From: Mycolicibacterium lacusdiani
GTDB taxonomy: Bacteria > Actinomycetota > Actinomycetes > Mycobacteriales > Mycobacteriaceae
Direction of reading: 5' to 3'
DNA: 64,000 nt
Assembly (NCBI RefSeq): GCF_021916785.1
Contig: NZ_JAKCFC010000002.1
Location: 744,001 to 808,000, forward strand
Each line of letters begins with the position of its first letter. Position 1 is the first letter of the stretch. A program made the position numbers and the translations under genes. Below are positions 34,490 to 43,644 of the stretch, one piece after another. Under the pieces are notes generated by a model. It was not told where the DNA came from and made no database searches. It saw nothing but the letters and a program-made list of their open reading frames with translations.

Positions 34490-35091
34490 CGGACGTCGCG
34501 GGCCCGGAACTGGATGCTGATCCGCGGGCCGGTCGGCTTGGTGGTCTTGGGCACCGCGTGCTCCCAGGTGCGCTGGCACGACCCGCCCATGACGAGCAGG
34601 TCGCCGTGCGCCTGGGGCAGGCGCAGCGAGCGGCCACCGGAGCGGGGCCGCATCGCGAAAGCCCTTGTCGCGCCCAGGCTCACGATCGCCACCATCGTGT
34701 CCTCGGAGCGGCTGCGGCCGATGTCGTCGCCATGCCAGGCGACGCTGTCCGACTCGTCGCGATACAGGCAGAGTCCGGCGGTGGTGAACGGCTCGCCGAG
34801 TTCGCGGGCGTAGATGTCGTTGAGCCGCACGCGCAGCTTCGCGAGCGCAGGGTGCGGAGCGGGCCCGGCTAGTAGGTCGTGGAAGCTGACGAGGCGGGGC
34901 ACGTCGAGCACGCGGTCGTACATCTGCCTGCGCTCGGCGCGCCACGGGATGGCCTCGAGCAGTTCGCCGAACCACTCGTCGTGGCCGGTCAGCCAACCGG
35001 CCCGGACGTCTATCCAGGCGCCGTCACCGAGATCTCGCCGGTCGGTGCAATCGAACAGCGAGGTCTGAACCGGCATCGCGCTTCCAGCCAC
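34486..35091 (-). CDS. AlkB-like Fe(II)/2-oxoglutarate dioxygenase
   Basis: This 201-residue protein has the AlkB iron ligands H-x-D in VAWHGDDIG and the distal His in WEHAVPK, followed by the 2-oxoglutarate arginines in RISIQFR. AlkB proteins demethylate alkylated bases in DNA or RNA. Its position between pat and arcA matches Rv1000c in M. tuberculosis. Confidence 0.85.
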   Translation of the reverse strand: MAGSAMPVQTSLFDCTDRRDLGDGAWIDVRAGWLTGHDEWFGELLEAIPWRAERRQMYDRVLDVPRLVSFHDLLAGPAPHPALAKLRVRLNDIYARELGEPFTTAGLCLYRDESDSVAWHGDDIGRSRSEDTMVAIVSLGATRAFAMRPRSGGRSLRLPQAHGDLLVMGGSCQRTWEHAVPKTTKPTGPRISIQFRARDVR

Positions 35092-35122
35092 GGTTTCGAT
35101 CCTATCGCACAGGCGTTCGATG

Positions 35123-35554
35123 TCATAGGTTCGCAGCCCCCGGTCCCCGCTGAGCCAGGACGTCGCCCGGGTTGGCCAGCGAGCACGCCTTGAGGCTGAG
35201 ACAACCGCAGCCGATGCAGCCGGAGAGGTTGTCGCGCAACCGCTGCAGGTGCAGGATCCGTTCGTCGAGGTCCTCCCGCCAGCCGGCCGACAGGCGCGCC
35301 CAGTCCTTGCTGGTGGGCACGCGGTCGGTGGGCAGCGTGGACAGCGCCTCCCGGATGCGGGCCAGCGGGATGCCGAGCCGCTGCGACATCCGGATGAACG
35401 CGACGCGCCGGATCGTCTCGCGGGCGTATCGGCGCTGGTTGCCGGTGGTTCGCCTGCTGACGATCAGGCCTTCGCGTTCGTAGAAGTGCAGTGCCGACAC
35501 CGCCACGCCGCTGCGCCGCGACAGCTCGCCAGGGCTCAGTTCGAGCGTCTCCAT
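35123..35554 (-). CDS. soxR: SoxR redox-sensing MerR-family regulator
   Basis: The 143-residue MerR protein has an N-terminal HTH (VAVSALHFYEREGLI), a dimerisation helix and the SoxR [2Fe-2S] cluster motif CIGCGCLSLKAC (four Cys) near the C-terminus. SoxR senses redox-active compounds through the cluster. A SoxR box lies 2 bases before its ATG. The gene interrupts the Rv1000c-arcA order. Confidence 0.88.
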   Translation of the reverse strand: METLELSPGELSRRSGVAVSALHFYEREGLIVSRRTTGNQRRYARETIRRVAFIRMSQRLGIPLARIREALSTLPTDRVPTSKDWARLSAGWREDLDERILHLQRLRDNLSGCIGCGCLSLKACSLANPGDVLAQRGPGAANL

Positions 35555-35556
35555 GA

Positions 35557-35574
35557 CCTCAACGATAGTTGAGG
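35557..35574. promoter_or_regulatory. SoxR box between soxR and arcA
   Basis: CCTCAA, 6 nt, TTGAGG matches the SoxR consensus half-sites and spacing, within an 8-bp perfect inverted repeat (35556-35575). It lies directly before the soxR start and 48 bp before the arcA GTG. It could serve autoregulation or arcA. I see no convincing -10 in either direction. Confidence 0.75.
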
Positions 35575-35622
35575 TGCCGCGTTGGAAGGACGACGAAGTG
35601 CCCTGGGCGTACGGTGCTAGAC

Positions 35623-36828
35623 GTGACTGAGACGCTGCTGGGAGCGGATTCCGAGGTCGGCACGCTCCGGGTGGTGATCCTGCACAGGCCCGGCGCCGAA
35701 TTGCAGCGCCTCACGCCGCGCAACAACGACAAGCTGCTGTTCGACGGATTGCCGTGGGTGGCACGTGCGCAGCAGGAGCACGACGCGTTCGCCGATCTGC
35801 TGCGCTCGCGCGGTGTCGAGGTGCTGCTGGTCGCCGATCTGCTCAGCGAGGCGCTTGCCAGCGGCGCGGCGCGGATGCACGGCATCTCGGCCGCGGTCGA
35901 CGCCCGCAGGCTCGGACTGCCCCTGGCGCAAGAACTCTCGGTGTACCTGCGCACGCTGGACGCCGGCGCGCTGGCCCACGTGCTGATGGCGGGCATGACG
36001 TTCAACGAGCTGCCGTTCGACGAGATCGAGCTGTCGCTGGTCCGGCGCATGCACCACGGTGGCGACTTCGTGATCGACCCGCTGCCGAATCTGCTGTTCA
36101 CCAGGGATTCGTCGTTCTGGATCGGGGCGCGGGTGGCGATCACGTCGCTGGCGTTGCCCGCCCGCGTGCGCGAGACGTCGCTGACCGACCTGATCTATGC
36201 GCACCACCCGCGGTTCCTCGGCGTGCGGCGGGCGTACGAGTCGCGCTCCGCTCCGGTCGAGGGCGGTGACGTGTTGCTGCTGGCGCCGGGCGTGGTGGCC
36301 GTCGGGGTGGGGGAGCGCACGACGCCCGCCGGAGCGGAGGCGTTGGCGCGCACCCTGTTCGACGACGACCTCGCGCATACCGTGCTGGCAGTGCCGATCG
36401 CCCAGGAGCGGGCGCAGATGCACCTCGACACGGTGTGCACCATGGTCGACCACGACGCCGTCGTCATGTACCCGAACATCGTCGACTCGTTGTCGGCGTT
36501 CACGATCCACCGCACGGGCAGCGGGGTGAAGATCGACGGCGCCGCCCCGTTCGTGAAGGCGGCAGCGGATGCGATGGGAATCGGCAAGCTGCGCGTCATC
36601 GACACCGGCCTGGACCCCGTGACGGCCGAGCGCGAGCAGTGGGACGACGGCAACAACACCCTGGCACTGGCGCCCGGCGTCGTCGTCGCCTACGAGCGCA
36701 ACGCGGAAACCAATGCGCGGCTTGCGGATTCGGGCATCGAGGTGCTGCCGATCTCCGCGTCCGAGCTGGGCACCGGCCGCGGCGGCCCGAGGTGCATGTC
36801 GTGCCCGGTGGCGCGCGACCCGCTTTGA
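35623..36828 (+). CDS. arcA: Arginine deiminase
   Basis: The 401-residue enzyme hydrolyses arginine to citrulline and ammonia. Visible signatures are [35 protein letters not shown] (catalytic His and Asp) and the nucleophile Cys in GGPRCMSCP (C391). The GTG at 35623 matches the usual N-terminus V-T-E-T-L-L-G; the open frame 54 bases upstream contains the SoxR box. It corresponds to Rv1001. Confidence 0.92.
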   Translation: MTETLLGADSEVGTLRVVILHRPGAELQRLTPRNNDKLLFDGLPWVARAQQEHDAFADLLRSRGVEVLLVADLLSEALASGAARMHGISAAVDARRLGLPLAQELSVYLRTLDAGALAHVLMAGMTFNELPFDEIELSLVRRMHHGGDFVIDPLPNLLFTRDSSFWIGARVAITSLALPARVRETSLTDLIYAHHPRFLGVRRAYESRSAPVEGGDVLLLAPGVVAVGVGERTTPAGAEALARTLFDDDLAHTVLAVPIAQERAQMHLDTVCTMVDHDAVVMYPNIVDSLSAFTIHRTGSGVKIDGAAPFVKAAADAMGIGKLRVIDTGLDPVTAEREQWDDGNNTLALAPGVVVAYERNAETNARLADSGIEVLPISASELGTGRGGPRCMSCPVARDPL

Positions 36829-36831
36829 TTC

Positions 36832-36897
36832 CTCGCGAGATCTACACCACTGTCGTCGATCTGCCGCTGATCACGACGCTGGTGTAGATCTCGCGAG
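36832..36897. repeat. Hairpin repeat at the 3' end of the DUF559-type gene
   Basis: Perfect 18-bp arms (CTCGCGAGATCTACACCA at 36832-36849 and its complement at 36880-36897) enclose a 30-nt loop. A related hairpin lies on the other side of the same gene, and both contain the 17-bp CACGACGCTGGTGTAGA (36872-36888 and 37817-37833). It may also end transcription of arcA. Confidence 0.75.
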
Positions 36898-37734
36898 CGG
36901 AAACCACCGCCGACGCTCGGCTGCTTCCCGAATGCGCTGCAGTATGAAGCCCTTGCCGTGCTCCTTGACGACGTGAATGTCCAGCCAGCCCTGGCGCTCG
37001 ACCATCGCGTTGCGCCCGATGTCGTGCACGAAGCGCTGACGGTCGGTCTGGTGCTGCTGACCGTCGTAGTCCAGCCCGATCTTGGGTTCGTCCCAGCCCA
37101 TGTCGAGAAACGCCTCGGTGTTGCCGTCGTGCACGCGGATCTGGGTCCGAGGCCGCGGGTATCCGGCATCGATTGCGAGCAGACGTAGCCACGTCTCCAT
37201 CGGTGACTGCGCCCCGCCGTCCATGAGGTCCAGCGCAATGCGGGCGCGCTTCATCCCCCTGGCGCCGCGATATCGCTCGACGAGCGGTGCCACGTCCTCG
37301 CCCGTGATGCCAGTCGCCGCCGCCAGCGCATCGAGGTACTTGACGGCAGTGTCACGCGCGAAGTGCCTGGCGAGGTCCAGCGCCGTCCGCGTGGGCGTCG
37401 TGACCGACAGGTCGTCGATCATGCACACCTCGTCCCAGTCGATGCGCTGGTTGCGGATCAGCACCCCTGGTCGAGGGCGACCCTGCGGGGCGATCATCTC
37501 GATCGGCGTATCGGGGATCACCCACAGCGCCCCGTGCAGTGCGGCGGCCGCACGGCCGGACACGATGCCGCGGCGATCGGTCCACAGCCAGGCGGCGTAT
37601 GCGTCGAGTTGGATCGACGACGCGGCGTCACGCGGCACGTAGATGCGCGGGTGGACGGCTCTGTACCGCCACCGCAACTGGCCCGGCGTGAGGCCGCCGT
37701 CGAGTAGCTCACTGCCGACGAATGCTCGTTCCAT
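36871..37734 (-). CDS. AbiEi-like/DUF559 putative endonuclease-fold protein
   Basis: This 287-residue protein has an N-terminal helical AbiEi-antitoxin-like part (LTPGQLRWRYRAVHPRIYVP; GRAAAALHGALWV) and a C-terminal DUF559/Vsr-like domain. The latter holds FLDMGWDEPKIGLDYDGQQH, with Asp and Gln residues placed as in the nuclease fold. Such genes occur in several copies in mycobacteria. Its final codons lie inside the left hairpin repeat. The function is unproven. Confidence 0.7.
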   Translation of the reverse strand: MERAFVGSELLDGGLTPGQLRWRYRAVHPRIYVPRDAASSIQLDAYAAWLWTDRRGIVSGRAAAALHGALWVIPDTPIEMIAPQGRPRPGVLIRNQRIDWDEVCMIDDLSVTTPTRTALDLARHFARDTAVKYLDALAAATGITGEDVAPLVERYRGARGMKRARIALDLMDGGAQSPMETWLRLLAIDAGYPRPRTQIRVHDGNTEAFLDMGWDEPKIGLDYDGQQHQTDRQRFVHDIGRNAMVERQGWLDIHVVKEHGKGFILQRIREAAERRRWFPLARSTPAS

Positions 37735-37774
37735 GAACCGGATGCTGGTGGCCGCACCCGACAGAACCCGCCGG

Positions 37775-37844
37775 TTCTCGCGACGTCTACCCCACGGTTG
37801 TGGATAACTCCTGGAGCACGACGCTGGTGTAGACGTCGCGGGAA
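37775..37844. repeat. Hairpin repeat at the 5' side of the DUF559-type gene
   Basis: Arms of 19 bp (37775-37793 and 37826-37844) match at 17 positions, with an exact core CGCGACGTCTAC. It shares 17 consecutive bases with the hairpin at 36832-36897, so the two are copies of one element flanking the gene. Confidence 0.7.
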
Positions 37845-37859
37845 CTCAGTGCCAAGCCC

Positions 37860-39389
37860 CTAGCGCCAGGACGGCAACCAGATCTGCATGTTCCAGGTCG
37901 CCTGGGAGATTGGCAGCCCCGTGAGGATCGGGAACAGCCAGGCGAAGTTCGTGATGACCAGCGCGACGTAGAAGCACACCGCGAGCAGGCCCAGCGTTCG
38001 CCGCTCTCGGTTCTGTCGAGGCGCGTACAGGACGTCGCCGAGGATCAGCGCGATCGCCATCACCAGGAACGGGGCCATCGGCGCGGCGTAGAAGAAGTAC
38101 ATCTGCCGGTCGATGTCGGCGAACCACGGCAGGTAGCCCGCGAAGTAGCCGACCAGGACCACGCCGTAGCGCCAGTCGCGCTTGACGACCGCGCGCCACA
38201 GCGCCCAGCCCAGCACCGGCACCGCGAGGAACCACATCGCGGGCGTGCCGACGAGCATCACGGCCTTCACGCAGGACTGCGCGCCGCAGCCGCCCACTTC
38301 CTGCTGGTCGATTGCGTACAGCACCGGCCGGAGCGACATCGGCCACGTCCACGGCTTCGACTCCCACGGATGGTGGTTGCCCGCGGCATTCGTCAGCTCC
38401 GAGTGGAACGTGAACACCGAGTACATGTAGTGCCAGAGCGAGCGAATGGCGTTGGGCAGCAGACCATCGTCGCCGATGGTGCGGCCCTCCTCGTGGCGGT
38501 ACACCCCGGTCTCGGACGCGAACCACGGCGCATACGCCGCCAGGTACACCAGCACCGGGATGAGGCCCATCGCGTACGCCGTCGGGCCGAGGTCGCGTCG
38601 CAGCGTCCCCACCCACGGCCGCGGCACCCGGTACTGCCGACGCGCGGCGACGTCGAACGCCAGCGTCATCAGCCCGAAGAAGAGGATGAAGTACAGGCCC
38701 GACCACTTCGTCGCGAAGCCGAGCCCGAGCAGTACGCCCGCGCCGAACCGCCACCAGCGCACGCCGAGCCGCGGGCCGAATGCCGTCTCACCGATCCGGC
38801 CCTCGAGTAGTGCGACGTGCATCCGCTCGCGCATCTGGTCCCTGTCGACGATCAGCGCCCCGAACGCCGCCACCACGAACGTCACGAGGAACACGTCGAG
38901 AAGTGCCGTACGCGCCGTCACGAAGCTGACGCCGTCGGCGATGATCAGCAGCCCGGCGATGCCGCCGATCAGCGTCGACCGCGTGATCCGACGGACGATG
39001 CGCGCCACCAGCAGCACGATGATCACGCCGCACACGGCTCCGCTGAACCGCCAGCCCAGCCCGTTGTAGCCGAAGATCGCCTCGCCGATGGCCATCAACT
39101 GCTTGCCCACCGGCGGGTGCACCACCAAGCCGTAGCCGGGGTTGTCCTCGACGCCGTGGTTGCCCAGGACCTGGTAGGCCTGCGGCGCGTAGTGCTTCTC
39201 GTCGAAGATCGGCGTGCCCGCGTCGGTGGGCGAGCCGAGGTTGATGAAGCGCGTGATCGCCGCGAGCGCGGTGATGACCGCGGTCATGATCCAGCCCTGC
39301 ATCCGGTCGAGCGGCCCGAAGTCGGGCGTCGGCATCAGCGGCGCCGGGCTGATCACCGGCACGGTGCGCTCGGCGGGCGGGGCGGTCAC
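37860..39389 (-). CDS. pmt: Protein O-mannosyltransferase (Pmt, Rv1002c-type)
   Basis: This 509-residue GT39 membrane enzyme transfers mannose from polyprenyl-phosphomannose to secreted proteins. The first external loop has the catalytic acidic pair in TPIFDEKHYAPQA, and later motifs include HHPWESKPWTWPMSLRPVLY and the terminal WNMQIWLPSWR. About 11 helices are predicted. I start at the GTG at 39389, which gives the family length; the frame is open 700 bases further, but opposite rsmI. It diverges from rsmI with 24 bases between starts. Confidence 0.9.
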   Translation of the reverse strand: MTAPPAERTVPVISPAPLMPTPDFGPLDRMQGWIMTAVITALAAITRFINLGSPTDAGTPIFDEKHYAPQAYQVLGNHGVEDNPGYGLVVHPPVGKQLMAIGEAIFGYNGLGWRFSGAVCGVIIVLLVARIVRRITRSTLIGGIAGLLIIADGVSFVTARTALLDVFLVTFVVAAFGALIVDRDQMRERMHVALLEGRIGETAFGPRLGVRWWRFGAGVLLGLGFATKWSGLYFILFFGLMTLAFDVAARRQYRVPRPWVGTLRRDLGPTAYAMGLIPVLVYLAAYAPWFASETGVYRHEEGRTIGDDGLLPNAIRSLWHYMYSVFTFHSELTNAAGNHHPWESKPWTWPMSLRPVLYAIDQQEVGGCGAQSCVKAVMLVGTPAMWFLAVPVLGWALWRAVVKRDWRYGVVLVGYFAGYLPWFADIDRQMYFFYAAPMAPFLVMAIALILGDVLYAPRQNRERRTLGLLAVCFYVALVITNFAWLFPILTGLPISQATWNMQIWLPSWR

Positions 39390-39413
39390 GCATGCGATCG
39401 TAGGCTGTTGCCT

Positions 39414-40250
39414 GTGACCGGAGGCCGCCTGCTGCTCGCAGCAACACCGTTGGGGCAGGTCGGCGACGCTTCGGCACGCCTGATCGAGGCGCTGGCCACC
39501 GCCGACGTCATCGCCGCGGAGGACACCCGCCGGATCAGGGTGCTCGCCCACTCGCTGGAGGTGAAGCCGGCGGGCCGGATCGTCAGCTTCTTCGATCAGA
39601 ACGAGGCGGCGCGGGTGCAGGGTCTCGTCGACGACGTGGCCGGGGGAGCGACGGTGCTCGTCGTCAGCGACGCGGGCATGCCGCTGATCAGCGACCCCGG
39701 GTACCGGCTGGTGGCCGCCTGCGCCGCGGCCGGGCTGACGGTCAGTTGTCTGCCCGGCCCCTCGGCGGTGACGACGGCGCTGGCGGTGTCCGGTCTGCCG
39801 TCGGACCGGTTCTGCTTCGACGGCTTCGCCCCGCGCAAGCACGCCGCCCGCCTCACGTGGTTCAAGGCCCTGACCAACGAGCAGCGTACGTGCGTGTTCT
39901 TCGAGTCGCCGCGCCGTCTGGCGGAGTGCCTGCGCGACGCCGCCGACGTGCTCGGCGCCGATCGCCGCGCGGTCGTCTGCCGCGAACTCACCAAGACCCA
40001 CGAGGAGGTCAAGCGCGGGACGCTCGGTGACCTCGCAGAGTGGGCGGCCGAGGGCGTGCTTGGCGAGATCACCGTCGTGCTCGCCGGCGCGCAACCGCGG
40101 GCCGACGTCGACACCCTGGTGACCCTGGTGCAGGCCAGGGTCGACGACGGCATGCGGGTCAAGGACGCGTGCGCCGAGGTGGTCGAGGCGACGCCGGGTG
40201 CGCCGTCACGGCGCGAGCTGTACGACGCCGTGCTGCGGGCCCGCGGCTAG
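39414..40250 (+). CDS. rsmI: 16S rRNA 2'-O-ribose C1402 methyltransferase
   Basis: The 278-residue enzyme has the RsmI/tetrapyrrole-methylase fold: ATPLGQVGDASARLIE at the N-terminus, AAEDTRRI, VVSDAGMPLISDPGYRLV, LPGPSAVTTAL and FESPRR. It methylates C1402 in the ribosomal P site. The GTG at 39414 fits the family start. Its 3' end overlaps the convergent pabB by 45 bases. It corresponds to Rv1003. Confidence 0.92.
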   Translation: MTGGRLLLAATPLGQVGDASARLIEALATADVIAAEDTRRIRVLAHSLEVKPAGRIVSFFDQNEAARVQGLVDDVAGGATVLVVSDAGMPLISDPGYRLVAACAAAGLTVSCLPGPSAVTTALAVSGLPSDRFCFDGFAPRKHAARLTWFKALTNEQRTCVFFESPRRLAECLRDAADVLGADRRAVVCRELTKTHEEVKRGTLGDLAEWAAEGVLGEITVVLAGAQPRADVDTLVTLVQARVDDGMRVKDACAEVVEATPGAPSRRELYDAVLRARG

Positions 40251-41459
40251 CGTCCGCCCGACGACCGGTGCCGCCTTGTGCAGGCATTCGTCCCACTCGT
40301 CGTCCGGATCCGAGTCAGCGGTGATACCGCCCCCCACGCCGAGAACTGCCGAGCCGCCGGCGTCGAACTCGACGGTCCGGATCGCGACGTTGAGTTCGCA
40401 TCCCGCCACCGGGGAGGCGAATCCGACCGTCCCGCAGTAGATCCCGCGCGTCGCAGGCTCCCAGGTCCGAAGCAGTTCCCGCGCCCGCGTCTTCGGCGTC
40501 CCGGTCACCGACGCCGGTGGAAAAGTGGCGTCGAGCAGTGCGGCCATCGGCAGGTCGGCGTCGACGCGCGCCTCGACCGTCGACACCAGATGCCACACGC
40601 CCGGGGCGCGCCGAACGCTGAGCAGTTCGGGCACCGTCACCGATCCGGTGATCGCCACCCGGCCCAGATCGTTGCGCACCAGGTCGACGATCATCACGTT
40701 CTCCGCGACGTCCTTGATCGACTGCCGCAGCGCCGACGGCGGTCGCTCCAGCGGCAGGGTGCCCTTGATGGGGCTCGATGTGACGACTTCGCCGTGCCGG
40801 GACAGGAACAGCTCGGGTGACAGCGACGCCACCGCACCCCATTCGCCGGACAGGAACGCCGCGCGGGCGGGTGCGGTCCGGGCGACGGCGTCGGCGAACA
40901 GATCGACCGGCGATCCGTCGAGCTCGCCGGTGAACTGCGTGCACACGCAGGCCTGGTACACCTCGCCGGCTCGGATGGCCTCCAGACATGCCAGGACGCC
41001 GCGGCGGTGCGTGGCGCGATCCGGTGTACGCCAGTCGACGTGGTGGGGCAGAACCGGCGCCGGCGCTGCCAGCGCGTCGGTGATCCACGCGGGAGGCCCT
41101 GTGCCGAGCAGGCTTTCGTACCACCACTGGCCGTCGAGGTCCTGCCGCAGGACGCAATCCGTCCACCCGCCAGCTGCTCTCGGGATGCGGCCGTCCGCCG
41201 CGTCGCTACCCGCGTCGGGGTAGGACAGGTAACCGATCCACCCGCCGCCGACGGTGCCGTCACCCGCCCCCGGCGCGACGTCGAACACGTCGGCCGGATC
41301 CACCGGCAGCACCGCCACGCTGGGTACGATCACCGCGCGCGAGGCGAACCAGTCCCCGGTCAGTGCGGCAGGCGGTGGCAGACGGAGCCGCGTGGTCGCC
41401 GTTGTGAGTGCGCGCAGCACTACCGGGGCGCTCCCGGCACTCAGCGGCTCGACGTGCAC
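40206..41459 (-). CDS. pabB: Aminodeoxychorismate synthase component I
   Basis: This 417-residue chorismate-binding enzyme makes 4-amino-4-deoxychorismate for folate synthesis. The PIKGT motif (SSPIKGTLPLERP) with its active Lys distinguishes it from anthranilate synthase. Other signatures are NVMIVDLVRNDLGRVA, FPPASVTGTPK and GVGGGITADSDP. The start is a GTG. It corresponds to Rv1005c. Confidence 0.9.
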   Translation of the reverse strand: MHVEPLSAGSAPVVLRALTTATTRLRLPPPAALTGDWFASRAVIVPSVAVLPVDPADVFDVAPGAGDGTVGGGWIGYLSYPDAGSDAADGRIPRAAGGWTDCVLRQDLDGQWWYESLLGTGPPAWITDALAAPAPVLPHHVDWRTPDRATHRRGVLACLEAIRAGEVYQACVCTQFTGELDGSPVDLFADAVARTAPARAAFLSGEWGAVASLSPELFLSRHGEVVTSSPIKGTLPLERPPSALRQSIKDVAENVMIVDLVRNDLGRVAITGSVTVPELLSVRRAPGVWHLVSTVEARVDADLPMAALLDATFPPASVTGTPKTRARELLRTWEPATRGIYCGTVGFASPVAGCELNVAIRTVEFDAGGSAVLGVGGGITADSDPDDEWDECLHKAAPVVGRTLAAGPQHGVVQLAP

Positions 41460-41471
41460 CGCCTCAGCTTG

Positions 41472-42362
41472 TCAGACCCGCCCGATCGCGCGGGAGACCG
41501 TCACGCCCGCCAGCTTCTCCGGGTTGCGCATCGCGTAGAAGTTGGCGATCTTGCCGTCGACGATCTCGACCGACACCACGCCCTCCAACTTGTCGCCGGT
41601 GTACAGCACGAGCGCGGGTGCCCCGTTGTAGAACGCGGGTTCGGCGCGACCGTCGGGCCCGCCGAGCCGGATGAGGCCGACGATGAGCCGGGCGACGCTG
41701 TCGGCGCCGGACACCGGACGCCGTGCGGCGCTGACCTTTCCGTCGCTGTCGGCCGTCCACACCACGTCCGGTGCGAGCATGCCGATCAGCCCGTTGACGT
41801 CTCCGGTCGCGGCGGTGGCGAAGAACTGAGCGGTGATCTCCAAGGACGTCGCGGGGTCGACCGGCTCGAACCGTCGCCGTCTGGCCTGGACGTGTTCGCG
41901 TGCCCGGTGGGAGATTTGGCGAACCGCCGCAGGCGACTTCCCGATGGCCTCGGCGATCTCGCCGTGGTCGAAGCCGAACACCTCGCGCAGCACGAACACC
42001 GCACGCTCATCGGGGCTCAGCGTCTCCAGCACGACCATCATCGCCATCGAGACGGACTCGGCGAGTACCACGTCCGACGACGCGTCGCCTGCATCGACCA
42101 GCACGGGCTCGGGCAGCCACGGTCCGACGTACTCCTCGCGCCTGCGGGACTGCGCGCGCAGGGCGTTGAGGGCCTGACGGGTGACGAGCCGGGCGAGGTA
42201 GGCCTTGGTGTCCTCGACGGTGTCCAGGTCCACCTCGGCCCAGCGCAGGTACCCGTCCTGCAGCACGTCCTCGGCTTCGGTTGCGGCGCCCAGGATCTCG
42301 TAGGCGATCGTGAACAGCAGCGGCCGCAGCCGAGTGAACCGTTCGGCGTGCTCGTCGCTCAT
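41472..42362 (-). CDS. ECF41-group sigma factor with SnoaL-like C-terminal domain (SigJ-like)
   Basis: The 296-residue protein has sigma region 2 (LLFTIAYEILGAATEAEDVL), region 4 (FGFDHGEIAEAIGKSPAAVR) and a ~110-residue SnoaL-like extension (from about residue 190). This is the plan of ECF41 factors, whose extension regulates activity in place of a separate anti-sigma factor. Its ATG overlaps the stop of the upstream oxidoreductase by 4 bases, and ECF41 genes are usually paired with such an oxidoreductase. Confidence 0.85.
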   Translation of the reverse strand: MSDEHAERFTRLRPLLFTIAYEILGAATEAEDVLQDGYLRWAEVDLDTVEDTKAYLARLVTRQALNALRAQSRRREEYVGPWLPEPVLVDAGDASSDVVLAESVSMAMMVVLETLSPDERAVFVLREVFGFDHGEIAEAIGKSPAAVRQISHRAREHVQARRRRFEPVDPATSLEITAQFFATAATGDVNGLIGMLAPDVVWTADSDGKVSAARRPVSGADSVARLIVGLIRLGGPDGRAEPAFYNGAPALVLYTGDKLEGVVSVEIVDGKIANFYAMRNPEKLAGVTVSRAIGRV

Positions 42363-43543
42363 CGGACCGACGCGGTGTCGGCCTCCGCCAGCCGCTGCGC
42401 ACGCTTGCCGCCCTTGAGCCAGAAGTACGAGCCCGGCTTGCGGGCCTCCTTGGCCAGGAACGAGATCGTGCCCTTGCACACCGCTTCCTTGACCGTGGCG
42501 GCAGCGCGGCCACCGATGTAGAGCGGCAGCACCCGATCGTCGGGGCGAGCCAACTGAATGGTGGCCGCGTTGCGCCCGAGGCTGATGCACTGGCCCGTGA
42601 ACGCCTGATTGATCACCGCCGGCTCGGTTCCCGCGATCCGGCTCAGCACCGTGTTGGCGGCCTGCGCGCCGAGGGGCAGCGCGGCCTGGCAGCTCATCCG
42701 CAGCGGAGCGCCCGACGGCGCGGACGCATCTCCTGCGGCGACGATGAACGGATCGTCGACGCTGGTGAGCGTCTCGTCGGTGAGCAGCCGGCCGAGCCCG
42801 TCGGTCGTCAGGCCGCTGCGCCGCGCCAGGTCCGGCACCCCAAAGCCCGCCGTCCAGATCGTCACGGCACTGCGCAGTTCGCGCCCGTCGGACAGCACCA
42901 CCGAGCCCTCGCGCACCTCGGTGACCTTCGAGCCGGGCCCGTCGACGACCGTGACGCCGAGGCGGCGCATCACCTTCGCGACCGACCTGCGGCCAGGGTT
43001 GCTCAGGTACGGCCCGAGCACGCCACCGCACAGCAGCGTCACCGCGTGCCCCTCTTCGGCCAACTCGGTGGCCATCTCGATGCCGGTCGGGCCCGCGCCC
43101 ACCACGGCGACGGGCTCGCCCCGCCGGGTGCCCGCCACCGCGGCGCGCAGCGGCTCACCGTGCTCGAATTCGGAGACTGCATAGGCGAATTCGGCGGCGC
43201 CGGGCACGGTCGGCGCAGCGCCGGTGCTGCCGACGGCGTAGATCAGGTAGTCGTAGGCGACGGTGTCACCGGACGCGAGGGTGACGGTGCGCGCCGGGGC
43301 GTCGATCCGGACGGCCGAGTCGACCACCAGCCGGACGTCGGTGCCCAGCACGTCGGCGTAGTCGACGATTGCATCGTCGGAGCCCGTCACCAACTGGTGC
43401 AGCCGGATTCGCTCGACGAACACCGGGCGAGGGTTGATCAGCGTGACCGCGACGTCCGGATTGGTCCGCAGGTGATTGGCCGCGATGACGCCCGCGTATC
43501 CGCCGCCGATCACCACGACGTTGGTCTGCTTGCTCGTGGTCAT
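42359..43543 (-). CDS. FAD/NAD(P)-dependent oxidoreductase (NDH-2-like), ECF41 partner
   Basis: This 394-residue flavoprotein has the FAD dinucleotide motif VVVIGGGYAGVIAANHL at the N-terminus, a second NAD(P) motif VAVVGAGPTGIEMATELAE and a late FAD segment DPFIVAAGDAS. It resembles type II NADH dehydrogenases and AIF-like oxidoreductases. It is co-transcribed with the ECF41 sigma factor and preceded by an ECF41-type promoter, so it is probably the sigma factor's own target. Confidence 0.85.
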   Translation of the reverse strand: MTTSKQTNVVVIGGGYAGVIAANHLRTNPDVAVTLINPRPVFVERIRLHQLVTGSDDAIVDYADVLGTDVRLVVDSAVRIDAPARTVTLASGDTVAYDYLIYAVGSTGAAPTVPGAAEFAYAVSEFEHGEPLRAAVAGTRRGEPVAVVGAGPTGIEMATELAEEGHAVTLLCGGVLGPYLSNPGRRSVAKVMRRLGVTVVDGPGSKVTEVREGSVVLSDGRELRSAVTIWTAGFGVPDLARRSGLTTDGLGRLLTDETLTSVDDPFIVAAGDASAPSGAPLRMSCQAALPLGAQAANTVLSRIAGTEPAVINQAFTGQCISLGRNAATIQLARPDDRVLPLYIGGRAAATVKEAVCKGTISFLAKEARKPGSYFWLKGGKRAQRLAEADTASVR

Positions 43544-43590
43544 GACTACTCCTCAGGGTCGTTCCGGCTGCGCTGCCGGTCTGACCTCAA

Positions 43591-43617
43591 GACACCCGTG
43601 ACCGTCGAAGTGTGACA
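43591..43617 (-). promoter_or_regulatory. ECF41-type promoter of the oxidoreductase-sigma operon
   Basis: On the minus strand TGTCACA (43617-43611) is followed after 16 nt by TGTC (43594-43591). ECF41 promoters are described as TGTCACA with a CGTC -10; this site matches all of the -35 and three of four -10 bases. The ATG is about 48 nt downstream. Autoregulation is implied. Confidence 0.65.
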
Positions 43618-43644
43618 CCTAGACGCCGAATGTGGCACAGCTCA

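Noticed and set aside
39390..40094. Upstream extension of the pmt frame to 744 codons
   Set aside because: It lies opposite rsmI and has shadow composition; the GTG at 39389 gives the normal Pmt length.
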